A DNA stretch of 64,000 bases, taken from assembly GCF_028435365.1 (NCBI RefSeq), contig NZ_JAGTJJ010000058.1:1-64000 (forward strand), in the 5' to 3' direction. The position numbers and the translations under genes were made by a program. The stretch comes from Polyangium jinanense. GTDB lineage: Bacteria > Myxococcota > Polyangia > Polyangiales > Polyangiaceae. The notes under the pieces were generated by a model, which was not told the origin of the DNA, did not search any database, and saw only the letters and a program-made list of their open reading frames with translations. Within the stretch, counting starts at the first letter, position 1. Each line of letters begins with the position of its first letter. This document shows, piece after piece, positions 1 through 9,000 of this stretch.

Positions 1-139
1 CGTTGCCAGTCTTGCCTCGACCTGCTCGATGAACTGCGCATTGCGCAGTTCATCGACCCCGGGTCCAGCGCTTGCGCTGGTCCGGGTCCAGGGGTGGACA
101 ACCCCTGGTCGGGGTCCGGGGTGAAACCCCGGCGCTACG
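1..139. repeat. Composite hairpin repeat, copy 1 (cut by window edge)
   Basis: This is the right half of a repeat family found five times in the window. It begins in the spacer, then shows the 13-bp-arm palindrome at 27-55 (arm CGATGAACTGCGC, loop ATT). Smaller hairpins follow, built on CCAGCGC-TT-GCGCTGG, CCAGGGG..CCCCTGG and GGGGT..ACCCC. The element ends in GGCGCTACGC, which contains the TAG stop codon of cheR at 135-137. Copy 5 ends in the same GGCGCTACGC directly beside another stop codon. The left half lies outside the window. Confidence 0.85.
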
Positions 140-1067
140 CTGTGGACCCCCCTCTGAGAGCTTCGCGCCGGTAGACCGAGGGCGCGACGTTTGCCATTCC
201 GCGCACCTGGCCATTCAGGCTCTCGGCATAACCCAGAAAGAGATACCCGCCGGGGTTGAGACAATCGACGATGCGGTCGAGGACCAGGGCCTTGGTTGCT
301 GCGTCGAAATAAATGAGCACGTTGCGGCAGAGGACCAGGTCGAAACGCCCGAGCTTCTGGGACGTGACTTGGATGAGGTTCTCCCGGCGGAACGTCACGA
401 GCGCTCGGAGCTCTGGGCCTGCCTTCATCTCCCCGGCGTGCGAGCGCTGGCCGCGGAGCATGTAGGCGAACAGATAGTCGTGCGGGATTTCGGGGGCTCG
501 CTCGATGGGATAGATTGCCCGCTGCGCTCGATCGAGCGCCCGGGTCGAGAGATCCGTGGCGAGGATTTCGATTGCGTGTCGTGGATCCGGAGGGAGCGGC
601 GCGAGGCCATGGAGGAGCGTCATGGCCAGGGAATAGGGCTCTTCGCCGGTCGAGCAGGCGGCGCTCCAGACCCGCAGCCGCCGGTGCGTCGCGGGGACCG
701 TCGCCGCCGCGCTCGCGGCCCCTCCTTGCCCGAGGCGTGAGGTCCATTCCGGCAGGAGGGTGCGGCGGATCAGCTCGAATTGCCGGGGCTCCCGGAAAAA
801 GCGGGTCTCGTTCGTGCAGATGCAATCGAGCATTTGCTCGAGCTCCGCCTGTCCTCCGGGGCCGGTCACACGACGGTGGTATTCTGCGAAGGAATGGAGC
901 CCGAGTGCGCGCAGCCGGGGGGCGAGCCGGGAGAGCAAGAGCGGGCGTTTGTGGGGGCCGAGCGATATTCCGGAGTGCCGGCGGACGAGCTCCTGGAACA
1001 GCTTGAACTCGTCGTCGGGGATCGAAAGGAACAGCCCCGCCGGCGACGCATTGCGCGACGAATTCAC
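135..1067 (-). CDS. cheR: CheR-type chemoreceptor glutamate methyltransferase
   Basis: This 310-residue protein matches the CheR family in length and order of motifs. It has an N-terminal helical CheR_N domain (about residues 17-75) followed by a SAM-binding Rossmann domain. Visible motifs are TNETRFFREP, the SAM loop region ACSTGEEPYS, LVLCRNVLIYF and GGYLFLGYAESL. CheR methylates glutamates on chemoreceptors to set adaptation. The start is GTG at 1067, one base after the cheW stop (1069-1071), so the two genes are almost certainly translationally coupled. The stop codon lies inside the end of a composite hairpin repeat. No five-residue tether for receptor docking is discussed because no receptor gene is present. 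Family confidence is high; the receptor it serves is unknown. Confidence 0.95.
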   Translation of the reverse strand: MNSSRNASPAGLFLSIPDDEFKLFQELVRRHSGISLGPHKRPLLLSRLAPRLRALGLHSFAEYHRRVTGPGGQAELEQMLDCICTNETRFFREPRQFELIRRTLLPEWTSRLGQGGAASAAATVPATHRRLRVWSAACSTGEEPYSLAMTLLHGLAPLPPDPRHAIEILATDLSTRALDRAQRAIYPIERAPEIPHDYLFAYMLRGQRSHAGEMKAGPELRALVTFRRENLIQVTSQKLGRFDLVLCRNVLIYFDAATKALVLDRIVDCLNPGGYLFLGYAESLNGQVRGMANVAPSVYRREALRGGSTA

Positions 1068-1068
1068 G

Positions 1069-1569
1069 TCACGTGCTCGCGGCGGCTGGCTCGAGGGAAC
1101 GGGCGGCGAGGAGCTCGTCCGGGGAGAGGACGTGATCGATGTCGAGCAAGAGAACCAGCTTCCCGTCCACCTTCCCCAGCCCGAGGAGATGATCCAGACG
1201 CATTTTCGTCCCGAAGGGCGGGGCCTTCTCGATTTCGCTCGCCTGCAGTTCGAGAACGTCTCCCACCGCGTCGATCAAGATCCCCACCCTCGTGAGGGCC
1301 CCGTCGATGTGCGTCTCCACCACGAGGATACACGTCCGGCGGGTGATGGTCGAAGCAGGCATTCCAAACCGCTCCGCGAGGTCGACAACGGGCACGACGT
1401 GCCCGCGCAGATTCAAAACGCCCAGGATTGCGGGAGGCATCATGGGCACGCGCGTGATGTCCGTATATTCGATGATTTCCCGGGCTCCCAGGATACGCAC
1501 CGCGTACTCGCCCCCCGCCACGTGGAACGAGATGTACTGGGAGGTGCCCGCCTGCTCGACGTCTCCCAT
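1069..1569 (-). CDS. cheW: CheW-type chemotaxis coupling protein
   Basis: A single CheW domain of 166 residues, the usual size for a stand-alone adaptor that links chemoreceptors to CheA. Typical motifs are QYISFHVAGGEYAVRI near the N-terminus, ITRVPMMPPAILGVLNLRG in the middle and GILIDAVGDVL in the second half. The start chosen is ATG at 1569; the open frame extends far upstream, but that part lies antisense to cheA and has no CheW homology. It is the first gene of a cheW-cheR operon and is transcribed away from cheA, with about 120 bp between the two starts that probably holds both promoters. Confidence 0.95.
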   Translation of the reverse strand: MGDVEQAGTSQYISFHVAGGEYAVRILGAREIIEYTDITRVPMMPPAILGVLNLRGHVVPVVDLAERFGMPASTITRRTCILVVETHIDGALTRVGILIDAVGDVLELQASEIEKAPPFGTKMRLDHLLGLGKVDGKLVLLLDIDHVLSPDELLAARSLEPAAAST

Positions 1570-1692
1570 GAGAGACCTCCGTATCCCCGTCAGCAAAGCG
1601 AAAAGAGCCGCGTCCGTCAAGTTCCACGTGCGCGCAGGCGGCGGCGTCGGTTCGTTGACAGGCATTCGCGCCCGAGGCATGCTCCTGCGGAC

Positions 1693-3357
1693 GTGGACGC
1701 TGATCTCGAAGCGCTCGTCGAACGGTTCCTCGGCCAGTCGAAGGAGAGCCTCGACGCAATCGAAGAGGATCTGCTCGGCCGCGAGGTGAGCGCCGACGAC
1801 GGCGCGGTGCTCGACAGGGTGTTCCGGGCCGTGCACTCGTTGAAGGGCGACGCCGGGACGCTCGGCTTCGTTCACGTCGCCGAGCTCGCGCACGCCATGG
1901 AGACCGCGCTCGAGCGCATGCGCGCGCGCTCCTTCTCGCCCAAGGACGAACCGATTACGCTGCTTCTCGAGAGCGTCGATGTCCTGCGGAAGATGGTCGA
2001 AGCGCCGTCCGCGCAGAGCGAAGCGCTCGCGGCCCAATCTCTCTCCGTGCGCGCGCGGCTCGGGCGCGCCGTCGAGGGCGCGGCGCCGCCGCCTCCGGGC
2101 GGCGAGGAGGGGCTTTCGACGGGGCCGAGCTCGATCTCCGGTGTCGTCGCGCCGGCCCGCGGCGCGGAATCGGGGCCACGTACACTCCGGATCGATCTCG
2201 ACAAACTCGATACGATGCTCACGCTCCTCGGCGAGATCGCCGTCGCACGAAACCGGCTCACGGAGCTGCTCGACGGCGAGACGCCCGCCACGGGGTACGA
2301 GCTGCGCGAGGCGCACGAGCAGGCCGATCGCCCTTATCGCGAGCTCCAGGGTCTCATCATGCGGGCTCGGATGGTGCGTCTCGACGAGGTCTTTCGGCGG
2401 TATGCGCGCATTGCTCGGGACCTCGCGCGGGCGAGCGGCAAGCTCGTGAACCTCGTCGTCGAAGCCGAGGGAGCGGAGGTCGATACCCGGATCGTCGATC
2501 ATATTCGCGACGCCCTCATTCACCTCGTCTCGAATGCCGTCGATCATGGCATCGAGCACCCGCGCGTGCGCGTGGCCAAGGGAAAGGACGCGTGCGGGCG
2601 CATCGTGATGCGCGCGCGCCACGACATGGGCGCGGTCGTCGTCCAGATCGTCGACGACGGCGCCGGCCTCGACCGCGCGAAGATCCTCGAACGAGCGATT
2701 GCTTCGGGCCTCGTCACGCAGCGGCCCGAGCTCTCGGACGAGGAGATGCTTCGTCTCGTCTTGACCCCCGGGTTCTCCACCGCGCGCGCCCTCACCCAGA
2801 CCTCGGGGCGGGGCGTTGGAATGGACGTCGTGCGTCGGGACGTGGAGGCCGTTCGGGGGACGCTGCGGATCGAGAGCCGCGCGGGCGACGGCTGCACCGT
2901 CACCCTGCGAATCCCGCTCACGGTCGCGATCATCGACGGGTTTGGTGTCGCGCTCGAGGGGACGACGTATGTCCTTCCGATCGAGGCCGTCAGCGAGTGC
3001 CTCGATTTCCCAGCGGCCGAACGAAGCAAATCGGACGCCGTGGGCCTCCTCGACGTGCGCGGCACCGTATTGCCCTACCTGCGATTGCGGTCGCTCTTTG
3101 GTGTTTCCGGCGCGGCGCCCGCGCGCGAGCATGTCGTCGTGGTCCAGCACGAGGAGACGACGCTCGGCCTCGTCGTGGACGCCGTCCTCGGCGAGCGGCA
3201 GGCAGTCATCAAGCCTCTCGGGCCCTTCCTCGGCCACGTCCCTTGCGTCTCTGGCTCGACGATCCTGGGGGATGGGAGGGTCGCCCTGGTCTTGAGCATT
3301 CCGGACATTTGCCGCCATGCATTGGCCCTGGGCGAACGGGCGCAGCCAGGCGGCTGA
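1693..3357 (+). CDS. cheA: CheA-type chemotaxis histidine kinase
   Basis: Domain order as read: HPt/P1 (about residues 1-110, phospho-acceptor His in RAVHSLKGDAGTLGF), a short Pro/Gly-rich linker, dimerisation helices (TLRIDLDKLDTMLTLLGEIA), HATPase with N box LVSNAVDHGIEHP and G boxes DDGAGLD and GRGVGMDVV, then a C-terminal CheW-like P5 domain. No P2 CheY-docking domain fits in the linker, so the protein (554 residues with the chosen start) is a compact CheA. The open frame begins far upstream, but that part is antisense to cheW and cheR. The first plausible start after cheW is GTG at 1693, just before the P1 helix; a start slightly upstream cannot be excluded. The stop is immediately followed by composite repeat copy 2. 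Confidence 0.9.
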   Translation: MDADLEALVERFLGQSKESLDAIEEDLLGREVSADDGAVLDRVFRAVHSLKGDAGTLGFVHVAELAHAMETALERMRARSFSPKDEPITLLLESVDVLRKMVEAPSAQSEALAAQSLSVRARLGRAVEGAAPPPPGGEEGLSTGPSSISGVVAPARGAESGPRTLRIDLDKLDTMLTLLGEIAVARNRLTELLDGETPATGYELREAHEQADRPYRELQGLIMRARMVRLDEVFRRYARIARDLARASGKLVNLVVEAEGAEVDTRIVDHIRDALIHLVSNAVDHGIEHPRVRVAKGKDACGRIVMRARHDMGAVVVQIVDDGAGLDRAKILERAIASGLVTQRPELSDEEMLRLVLTPGFSTARALTQTSGRGVGMDVVRRDVEAVRGTLRIESRAGDGCTVTLRIPLTVAIIDGFGVALEGTTYVLPIEAVSECLDFPAAERSKSDAVGLLDVRGTVLPYLRLRSLFGVSGAAPAREHVVVVQHEETTLGLVVDAVLGERQAVIKPLGPFLGHVPCVSGSTILGDGRVALVLSIPDICRHALALGERAQPGG

Positions 3358-3358
3358 T

Positions 3359-3710
3359 CTGAGCATTGGTCGGAGGCGCTTCGCCGGGGCGCTGCCCCGG
3401 ACCCCGCGGGGGCTGTTCGCCCCTCGACCCGAACCAGGGCAAGCCCTGGACTCGAGTTGGAAGAACTGCGCGATGCGCAGTTCTTCCACGGGCCGGTGGC
3501 AAGACCAGAGACAGCGTTGCCAGTCATGGCGGTCTTGGTTGGCAGGGCCTTCCCTGGTCTTGCCTCGGCCTGTTCGATGAACTGCGCATCGCGCAGTTCA
3601 TCGACCCCGGGTCCAGCGCTTGCGCTGGTCCGGGTGCAGGGGCGGATAGCCCCTGCTGGGGCCTGGGGCAACGCCCCAGCGCCGCGCTTCGAGATGAGAC
3701 CAATGCTCAG
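3359..3710. repeat. Composite hairpin repeat, copy 2 (complete)
   Basis: This is the clearest complete copy. The outermost arms are a perfect 13-bp inverted repeat, CTGAGCATTGGTC at 3359-3371 and GACCAATGCTCAG at 3698-3710. Inside come terminal GGAGGCGCTTCGC-type ends, a run of small GC hairpins (GGGGC..GCCCC, CCAGGGC-AA-GCCCTGG), palindrome A at 3458-3488 (14-bp arms, loop GAT), a spacer of about 85 bp, palindrome B at 3575-3603 (13-bp arms, loop ATC), and a second run of hairpins (CCAGCGC-TT-GCGCTGG, CAGGGGC..GCCCCTG). The spacer edges are themselves inverted (GGCAAGACCA and TGGTCTTGCC). It fills the gap between the convergent genes cheA and cheD. No coding sequence is supported inside it. 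Confidence 0.9.
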
Positions 3711-3725
3711 GCCGCTGATGGAGGC

Positions 3726-4220
3726 TCAAAGCGTTCGAACGGAGATGGTGCCGTCGTCGGTGCAATAGGCGAGGTGCCGCCCCTTGTTCCCGCCGACGCC
3801 CTGCTCCACGATGGGGATCCCGGTGGCCTCGAGCAGCTTCAGCGCGACCGCGACGTTTTCATCGCCGAGGGACCGGACGGGGGAGGCGTGCAGGCTGATG
3901 TTCGAGCCTCCGAAGACCCGCGCGACCATGCCTTCGGCCGTGCAGCCGAGCTCCTCGAGCTGCGCCATCAGCGTTCGAAACGCCGAATCACCGAATCGCG
4001 CGGACGACGCGGTTCTCTGGGGGCAGAGGGGCAGCGTGTAATGGCAAAGCCCTGCCGTGCGTCGGTCGGCGTGAAAGAGGCAGATGGCCACGCCGGAGCC
4101 GACGACGGTCGTCACGATCGTCGGCTCTGGAGATGCGAAGAGATCGCCGGGAGGGAGGAACCTTTGCGCGCGAGAGGAGCCCGGCGGGGTTCCGGGGGGT
4201 ATGGGGGGCGGCTTTGACAT
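3726..4220 (-). CDS. cheD: CheD-like chemoreceptor deamidase homologue, catalytic Cys replaced
   Basis: CheD proteins deamidate receptor glutamines and interact with CheC/CheY. The hallmark GLCHYTLP (His60, matching the catalytic His) and the downstream VFGGSNI segment identify the family, and 164 residues is normal. In well-studied CheD proteins the catalytic Cys sits in the motif GSC; here the codons read Gly-Ser-Gly (GSGVAICLF), so Gly43 replaces it. The protein may have lost deamidase activity and kept only a binding role. The ATG at 4220 has GGAG eight bases upstream; an in-frame TTG at 4241 would overlap the regulator gene. It is co-transcribed with the CheY-like gene. Confidence 0.85.
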   Translation of the reverse strand: MSKPPPIPPGTPPGSSRAQRFLPPGDLFASPEPTIVTTVVGSGVAICLFHADRRTAGLCHYTLPLCPQRTASSARFGDSAFRTLMAQLEELGCTAEGMVARVFGGSNISLHASPVRSLGDENVAVALKLLEATGIPIVEQGVGGNKGRHLAYCTDDGTISVRTL

Positions 4221-4237
4221 GCCGGGCTCCAGGGTCC

Positions 4238-4609
4238 TCAATCACCGATGCAGTTTTTGACTTTCTCGAGGAGCTCGATGGGCTGGATGGGCTTGGTGAC
4301 GTAATCGGAGCAGCCGCTCTCGAATCCGTTCACCATCATCCCCTCGCTGCACTGGCTCGTGACGAGGATGATCGGCACGGCCTCGGTCAGGGGATCTGCA
4401 CGGAGCCGCCTGCAGGTCTCGAAACCATCGATCGAGGGCATGACGACGTCGCAGAGGATGAGGTCCGGCCGCTCGGCGCGCGCTTTGCGGACGCCTTCCT
4501 CACCATCCTTGGCCATCACGATGTCGTAGCTGCGCCGCAGGATGATTTCCTCGACCCCGAGCGTGATCTCGGAGTCGTCGATGAGCAGGATCTTCTTTCG
4601 CGCCGGCAT
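4238..4609 (-). CDS. Single-domain CheY-like response regulator
   Basis: A stand-alone receiver of 123 residues. The acidic pair DD (11-12), phospho-acceptor Asp54 in LILCDVVMP, Thr84 in ILVTSQ and Lys106 in TKPIQ are all present, so it should be phosphorylatable, presumably by the CheA encoded nearby. No output domain follows. ATG at 4609 has GGAGAG in front of it and is preferred over the GTG at 4615. The cheD start lies 17 bases beyond its stop. Whether it controls a motor, twitching or a transcriptional output cannot be told from the sequence. Confidence 0.9.
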   Translation of the reverse strand: MPARKKILLIDDSEITLGVEEIILRRSYDIVMAKDGEEGVRKARAERPDLILCDVVMPSIDGFETCRRLRADPLTEAVPIILVTSQCSEGMMVNGFESGCSDYVTKPIQPIELLEKVKNCIGD

Positions 4610-4974
4610 GCACACTCTCCATCACCGAGGATGAGTCGCTGAAACGTCGGACAGCGCGCGTAGACCGAACGAGTAGACGGGAACCACGTGGACCCGTCAA
4701 GACAAAAAGCGATGTCACGGCGGGTCACGCGGGTCGGAATGTCCCTGCTGTGCGCGAGGCTTCCTCCGCGGGTTCAAGCGCGCTGTCGAGAGAATCCGAA
4801 ACGAGGCAATAGCCAGGGCATACCCATGCGAAATGGCAAGCCGGTGCGTTCTCAGGGCTCGCCTGCGCCTCTCGTGCGCGTTTGCCTACCGGTCGACGTC
4901 ACGCTCGCACCGACGTGAAAAACCGGCGAGAGGGGGCCTTGGCGATCGGCGCGGACCATGCGAGATTCCGCATC
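4610..4974. other. Divergent intergenic region, no gene seen
   Basis: About 365 bp between the divergent starts of the response regulator and the ATP-grasp ligase. Several short open frames cross it but none has recognisable content. It must hold both promoters. I see no convincing -35/-10 or -24/-12 pair; a TGGCAAG element near 4834 has the wrong spacing to a downstream GC for sigma-54. Confidence 0.5.
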
Positions 4975-6042
4975 GTGCGGATCTGCGTTCTGCTCTCGCC
5001 TTATCAGGCGGGCTCCTCTCCCCTCGCTGACCTCGACCCGCTGCCAGACCCGGCGCGCTGGCTCGACGGACACGAGGTCGACGTCGTCCTCGTCCACAAG
5101 CAAGACGCGACGGCTCAGGTGCAAGCGCTCGCCGGGAGGGGCTACGACGTCTTCCTCAACCTCTGCGACGGGACCTGGCTCGAAGAGATCGCGGGCGTCG
5201 AGGTCGTGGAGGAGCTCGAGCGGCTCGGCCTGCCGTTCACCGGCCCCACCGCGCAGCTTTACAACCTCACGAAGGCGCAGATGAAGCAAGCCGCCGTCGA
5301 CCTCGGCGTCCCCACGCCGGCGTTCGTCTTCGCCCAGAGCCATGCGGATGTCGAGCGAGCAGCCCGGACCCTACATTTCCCGCTCATCGTCAAGCATTTC
5401 GATAGCTGCGGCAGCATCGGCATGACCCGAGCGTCGTGTGTCCAGACGTACGACGCGCTCGTGCACCAGGTCCGTGACATGCTCGCCCTCGCCGGCGAGG
5501 CGCTGATCGAGGAGTTCATCGAGGGCGACGAATACACGGTGCTCGTGGCGGAAAACCCGGAAGAGCCCGACGCGCCGCTCGTGTTCACGCCGGTCCGTTG
5601 TGCCTTTCCCCAGGGCGAGACGTTCAAGCACTTCGACCTGAAATGGAAGACGTACGCCACGCTCGAATGGAAGCCGTGCACCGACGAGCGCCTGGCCGCG
5701 CGGCTTACGGAGCTCACCCGGCGGATCTTCGTCGGTTTGCAAGGGGTGAGCTACGCCCGCTGCGATTTCCGGGTGGACGCGCGAGGGGAGGCCTGGTTCC
5801 TCGAGATCAATCTCCCCTGCGGTATGTTTTACGTGGAAGAAGGCAGCGCGGACATGATCTTGCGATACGACCCGATCGGGCCTCGGGCCTTTCTCGATCA
5901 CATCCTCCGATGCGCCATCACGCGGAACGAGCGAAAGGCCGCGGGCGAACGGGTCATAGACAGGTCAGCCATCCCCGCCATCCCACGCACGCCGCCCGCC
6001 GCTCCGTCGCGCGAGATGCCTCCGCCGCGAGCGGGTGCATGA
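4975..6042 (+). CDS. ATP-grasp ligase, D-Ala-D-Ala ligase-like
   Basis: The fold order fits a D-alanine-D-alanine-ligase-type ATP-grasp enzyme: an N-terminal pre-ATP-grasp lobe starting RICVLLSPYQ, a central lobe with LIVKHFDSCGSIGMT (ATP loop), the adenine-binding hinge LIEEFIEGDEYTVLV, and the metal/ATP end YARCDFRVDARG..WFLEINLPCGM. Such enzymes join a carboxylate to an amine through an acyl phosphate. The substrate is unknown; no mur genes are nearby, so a cell-wall role is not implied. GTG at 4975 begins exactly where the family begins and is preferred; in-frame ATG 4882 and TTG 4939 are alternatives. The last 89 bases overlap the 3' end of the convergent gene. Confidence 0.8.
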   Translation: MRICVLLSPYQAGSSPLADLDPLPDPARWLDGHEVDVVLVHKQDATAQVQALAGRGYDVFLNLCDGTWLEEIAGVEVVEELERLGLPFTGPTAQLYNLTKAQMKQAAVDLGVPTPAFVFAQSHADVERAARTLHFPLIVKHFDSCGSIGMTRASCVQTYDALVHQVRDMLALAGEALIEEFIEGDEYTVLVAENPEEPDAPLVFTPVRCAFPQGETFKHFDLKWKTYATLEWKPCTDERLAARLTELTRRIFVGLQGVSYARCDFRVDARGEAWFLEINLPCGMFYVEEGSADMILRYDPIGPRAFLDHILRCAITRNERKAAGERVIDRSAIPAIPRTPPAAPSREMPPPRAGA

Positions 6043-9000
6043 AGCGCGCGTAACAATCGCGCCGCAGGCCGAGCATCCGCTCGTCCCACGGCGGATGCGG
6101 TTCGAGCACCGAGAACGCCGCCACGCACGCGTTTTCCTCGGGGAGCACCTCGGCGAGATCGACCCGCACGTTCCTTCGGGTCGATTCGAGCACCAGCACC
6201 GAGAAGGGCGTGTCGAGCGCCGCGAAGAGGCGCCGCGCATCGGCGGGCGCGCTCTGGCCGAGCTCACGCGCGAGCTCCATGGCCCGGTTCATGACCACCG
6301 TCGAGGGCCAGGGATCACGCCGGTAGGCCGTGAATGCCCCTTCGAGCAGCTTCACGGCCTCGGCGCGCCGGCCCTTCGCGTATTCGTAGCGGGCGCGGAT
6401 CACGTCGGCCTCGATCGGGAAATCACGGGCGTGCCGTTCGAGCAGCGGGAGGACGGCGTCGTCGCCTTTCCACGCGAGCCCTTCGGCGACGAGCGTCGTC
6501 TCCACCGGGCCGATCGGGGCTTGCTCCTGGAATCCCCATTTCGCGAGCGCGCCTTCGAGGTTGCCGGCCGCGTAATTGACGAGCGCTTGCACGCGCACCT
6601 CGGCGTCGGGCGTGAGGTACTCGGGCATGGACGGGTCCGAGCCGTCGCCCGCGACCTGGGCGGCGCGGTCCTCGGCGACCCGCACGAAATCGAGCGTGCC
6701 CGATTTCAGCGTCGGTCGATCCTCCTTGCGTTTCCGGACGGGTTCGAAGAACGTGGACACCGAGCCGAAATTGCCGACGGCCCGCGCGAAGCCGAACTCC
6801 ACGCGGTTCCGGTCGTCCGTGTTGAAGACCGCGCCGGGCACGTCGGCGAGGCCCCGCGCGAAGGGAGGGCCGGCGACGTAATGCGCGAAGAGCCCCTCGA
6901 TCCCCTCGGTGCGCCAGGCATTCAAGATCGCGCGCCGATAGGGCTCCGCGGCGAGCTTCGTCCGGAGGAGATCCGGATCGTGCACGAGCGGCGCCTCGGA
7001 CGCGACGAGGACGAGATCACTCCAGCCGAGATACCACGTCTCGACCGCCGGAAATTCCGAGGCGAGGGTCGCGTAAATCGTGCGGAGCGTGCCTTCGTCG
7101 ATCTCGTAGATCTGCACCCATTGCAGGAAAAGCCCGCCCTGCTTCAGACGGCCGCGGACGGCGCGGTAATACTCCTGCGTGAAGAGGCTCGCGACGCCCG
7201 CGCGGTAGGGGTTCGAGGGCTCGGAGAAGACGACGTCGTACTGGGCCGGCACGGTCGGGAGGATTTCGCGCGCGTCGCCGAGGAGGACACGAACCTTGGG
7301 GTTCGAAAGGACGTCCTCGTTCACCGGCGCGCAGCGGCGGCCGATTTCGAGCATGGAGGGTTCGAGCTCGGCGACGTCCACGCGCTCGATTGCAGGCACC
7401 TTGCCGAGCCATCCAGCCGAGCTGCCGGTGCCGAAGCCGATCACCATGGCGTGCTTCGGATCGGGGTGGAGCAAGGCGCCGAGCAGGCCGCCCATCACCT
7501 GCGTGGAGGCGTCGCCGCGCGCATTGCCGTCGATCTTGCCATTGACGACCATCGCGATGCCGTCGGTGCCGTCGATGGCCACACTGCTCTCACGGCCCTC
7601 GGTTTGCCAGAGGATCGCGCGCTTGGCGTCCTCGATCCAGGAGCGCGTGAAGGCGGGGGTGTCGAGCAAGACCCGATCGACGCGGCCCGCGCCGATCGGC
7701 GTGTGCCGGAGGACGGCCGAGGGACCCGGCGAGAGAATGGCGACGAAGGCGAGGACGGCCGAGAGCGGGGCGGCGATCATGCGCCGCAAGGCAGGGACAC
7801 GGATCGCGAAAAACGCCGCGCCGGCGGCCATGGAGAGGAGCCCGAACACCACGGCGCGCATGGATCCGAGGGCGCCGAGCGAGGGGACGAGGAAAAAGCC
7901 GCCGGCGAGCGAGCCGACCATGGCGCCGAGGGTATTGTGCGCGCCCACGGTGCCGAGGTGCGAGCCGACGCGCGCGCGGCCCTCGCCGAGGAGCGCGACG
8001 AGCAGCGGGTATTGCACGCCGGCCACGAGCGCAGCCGGGAACGCCATGATGGCCGTGAGCGCGATCCAGCCGGGCACGTAATGGAAGAGCCCCGCGCCGG
8101 CCTCGGGTCGGACCGCGAGCGCGAGCACGGCGAGCCGGTCGCCGAGCGCAAAAGGAACGGCCACGAAGAGCGCTTCGAGCGCCGCCGTGAGCGCGAGCCC
8201 CCGCGCCGACGGAGCGCGCTTGCGGAAGAGGATCGGATACAAGAGGCCCCCGAGCCCGATCCCGAGGAGCACGACGGCGAGGATGACGCCGAACGTGTAC
8301 ACCGTGCCGCCGAGCAGCGGGCCGAGGAGGCGATACCAGACGAGCTCGAGCCAGAAAAAGAGGAACCCCGAGAGGGCCGCGAATGCGAGGACGAACCTGG
8401 GGTCGATGCTCGGGGGCTTCGCTCCGGCAAGCGGAGCTGCGCCCCCGAACCCCCGTGGCAGGCTCGACGGCGTGGCCGCGGCGCCCTCCTTTTCGTTCGT
8501 CGTGGCGGCCGGCTCCTCCGTCATGGGGGCGAGACGTTTGTCCACGAGGAGCGCGAGGCCCGCGACGATCGCATTGAGCAGCGCGGCGACCCAGAGCGCG
8601 CCGCGCGTGCCGAGCGTCTCCAGGAGGAGCAGCGTGCAGAGCGTGGCGCCCGCGACCGCGCCGAGCGTGTTCGCCGCGTAAAGCCAGCCGACGGCGCGCC
8701 TTTGTGTATCGGTTGGGCTCTCGGCCGACCGCGCGGCGGAGGGCAAGGTGCCGCCCATGAGGACCGTGGGCGCGCCGATCACGAGGGCGGCGAGCGCGAG
8801 GCGTAGCGCCGTGCCGAGCGTCATTCCGAGCAGAAAGGTGCCGCCGGCGGCGCGATACACGATGCGCGCGAGGTCGATCGCGAACGGGCTCGCGGCCGCG
8901 AGCGCGGCAATGGCGAGCTCGAGCCGCCCATACAGGCGGAGCGGCCGCGGCGAGGCGTCGCTGCGCTTGCCGAAGAGCAAGCTGCCCGCGCCCGCGCCGC

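Noticed and set aside
1069..3489. Long minus-strand extension upstream of cheW through cheA
   Set aside because: Only the last 166 codons have CheW homology; the rest is antisense to cheA.
3359..3710. Insertion sequence with transposase
   Set aside because: The element is about 350 bp, contains no credible coding sequence and shows no transposase remnant; MITE-like origin remains possible.
4825..4850. Possible sigma-54 promoter (TGGCAAG...TGCG)
   Set aside because: GG-to-GC spacing is one base short of the required distance.
6035..8806. Long plus-strand open frame antisense to the membrane/spermidine-synthase gene
   Set aside because: Composition is charged low-complexity typical of antisense shadows in GC-rich DNA; the minus strand has clear homology.
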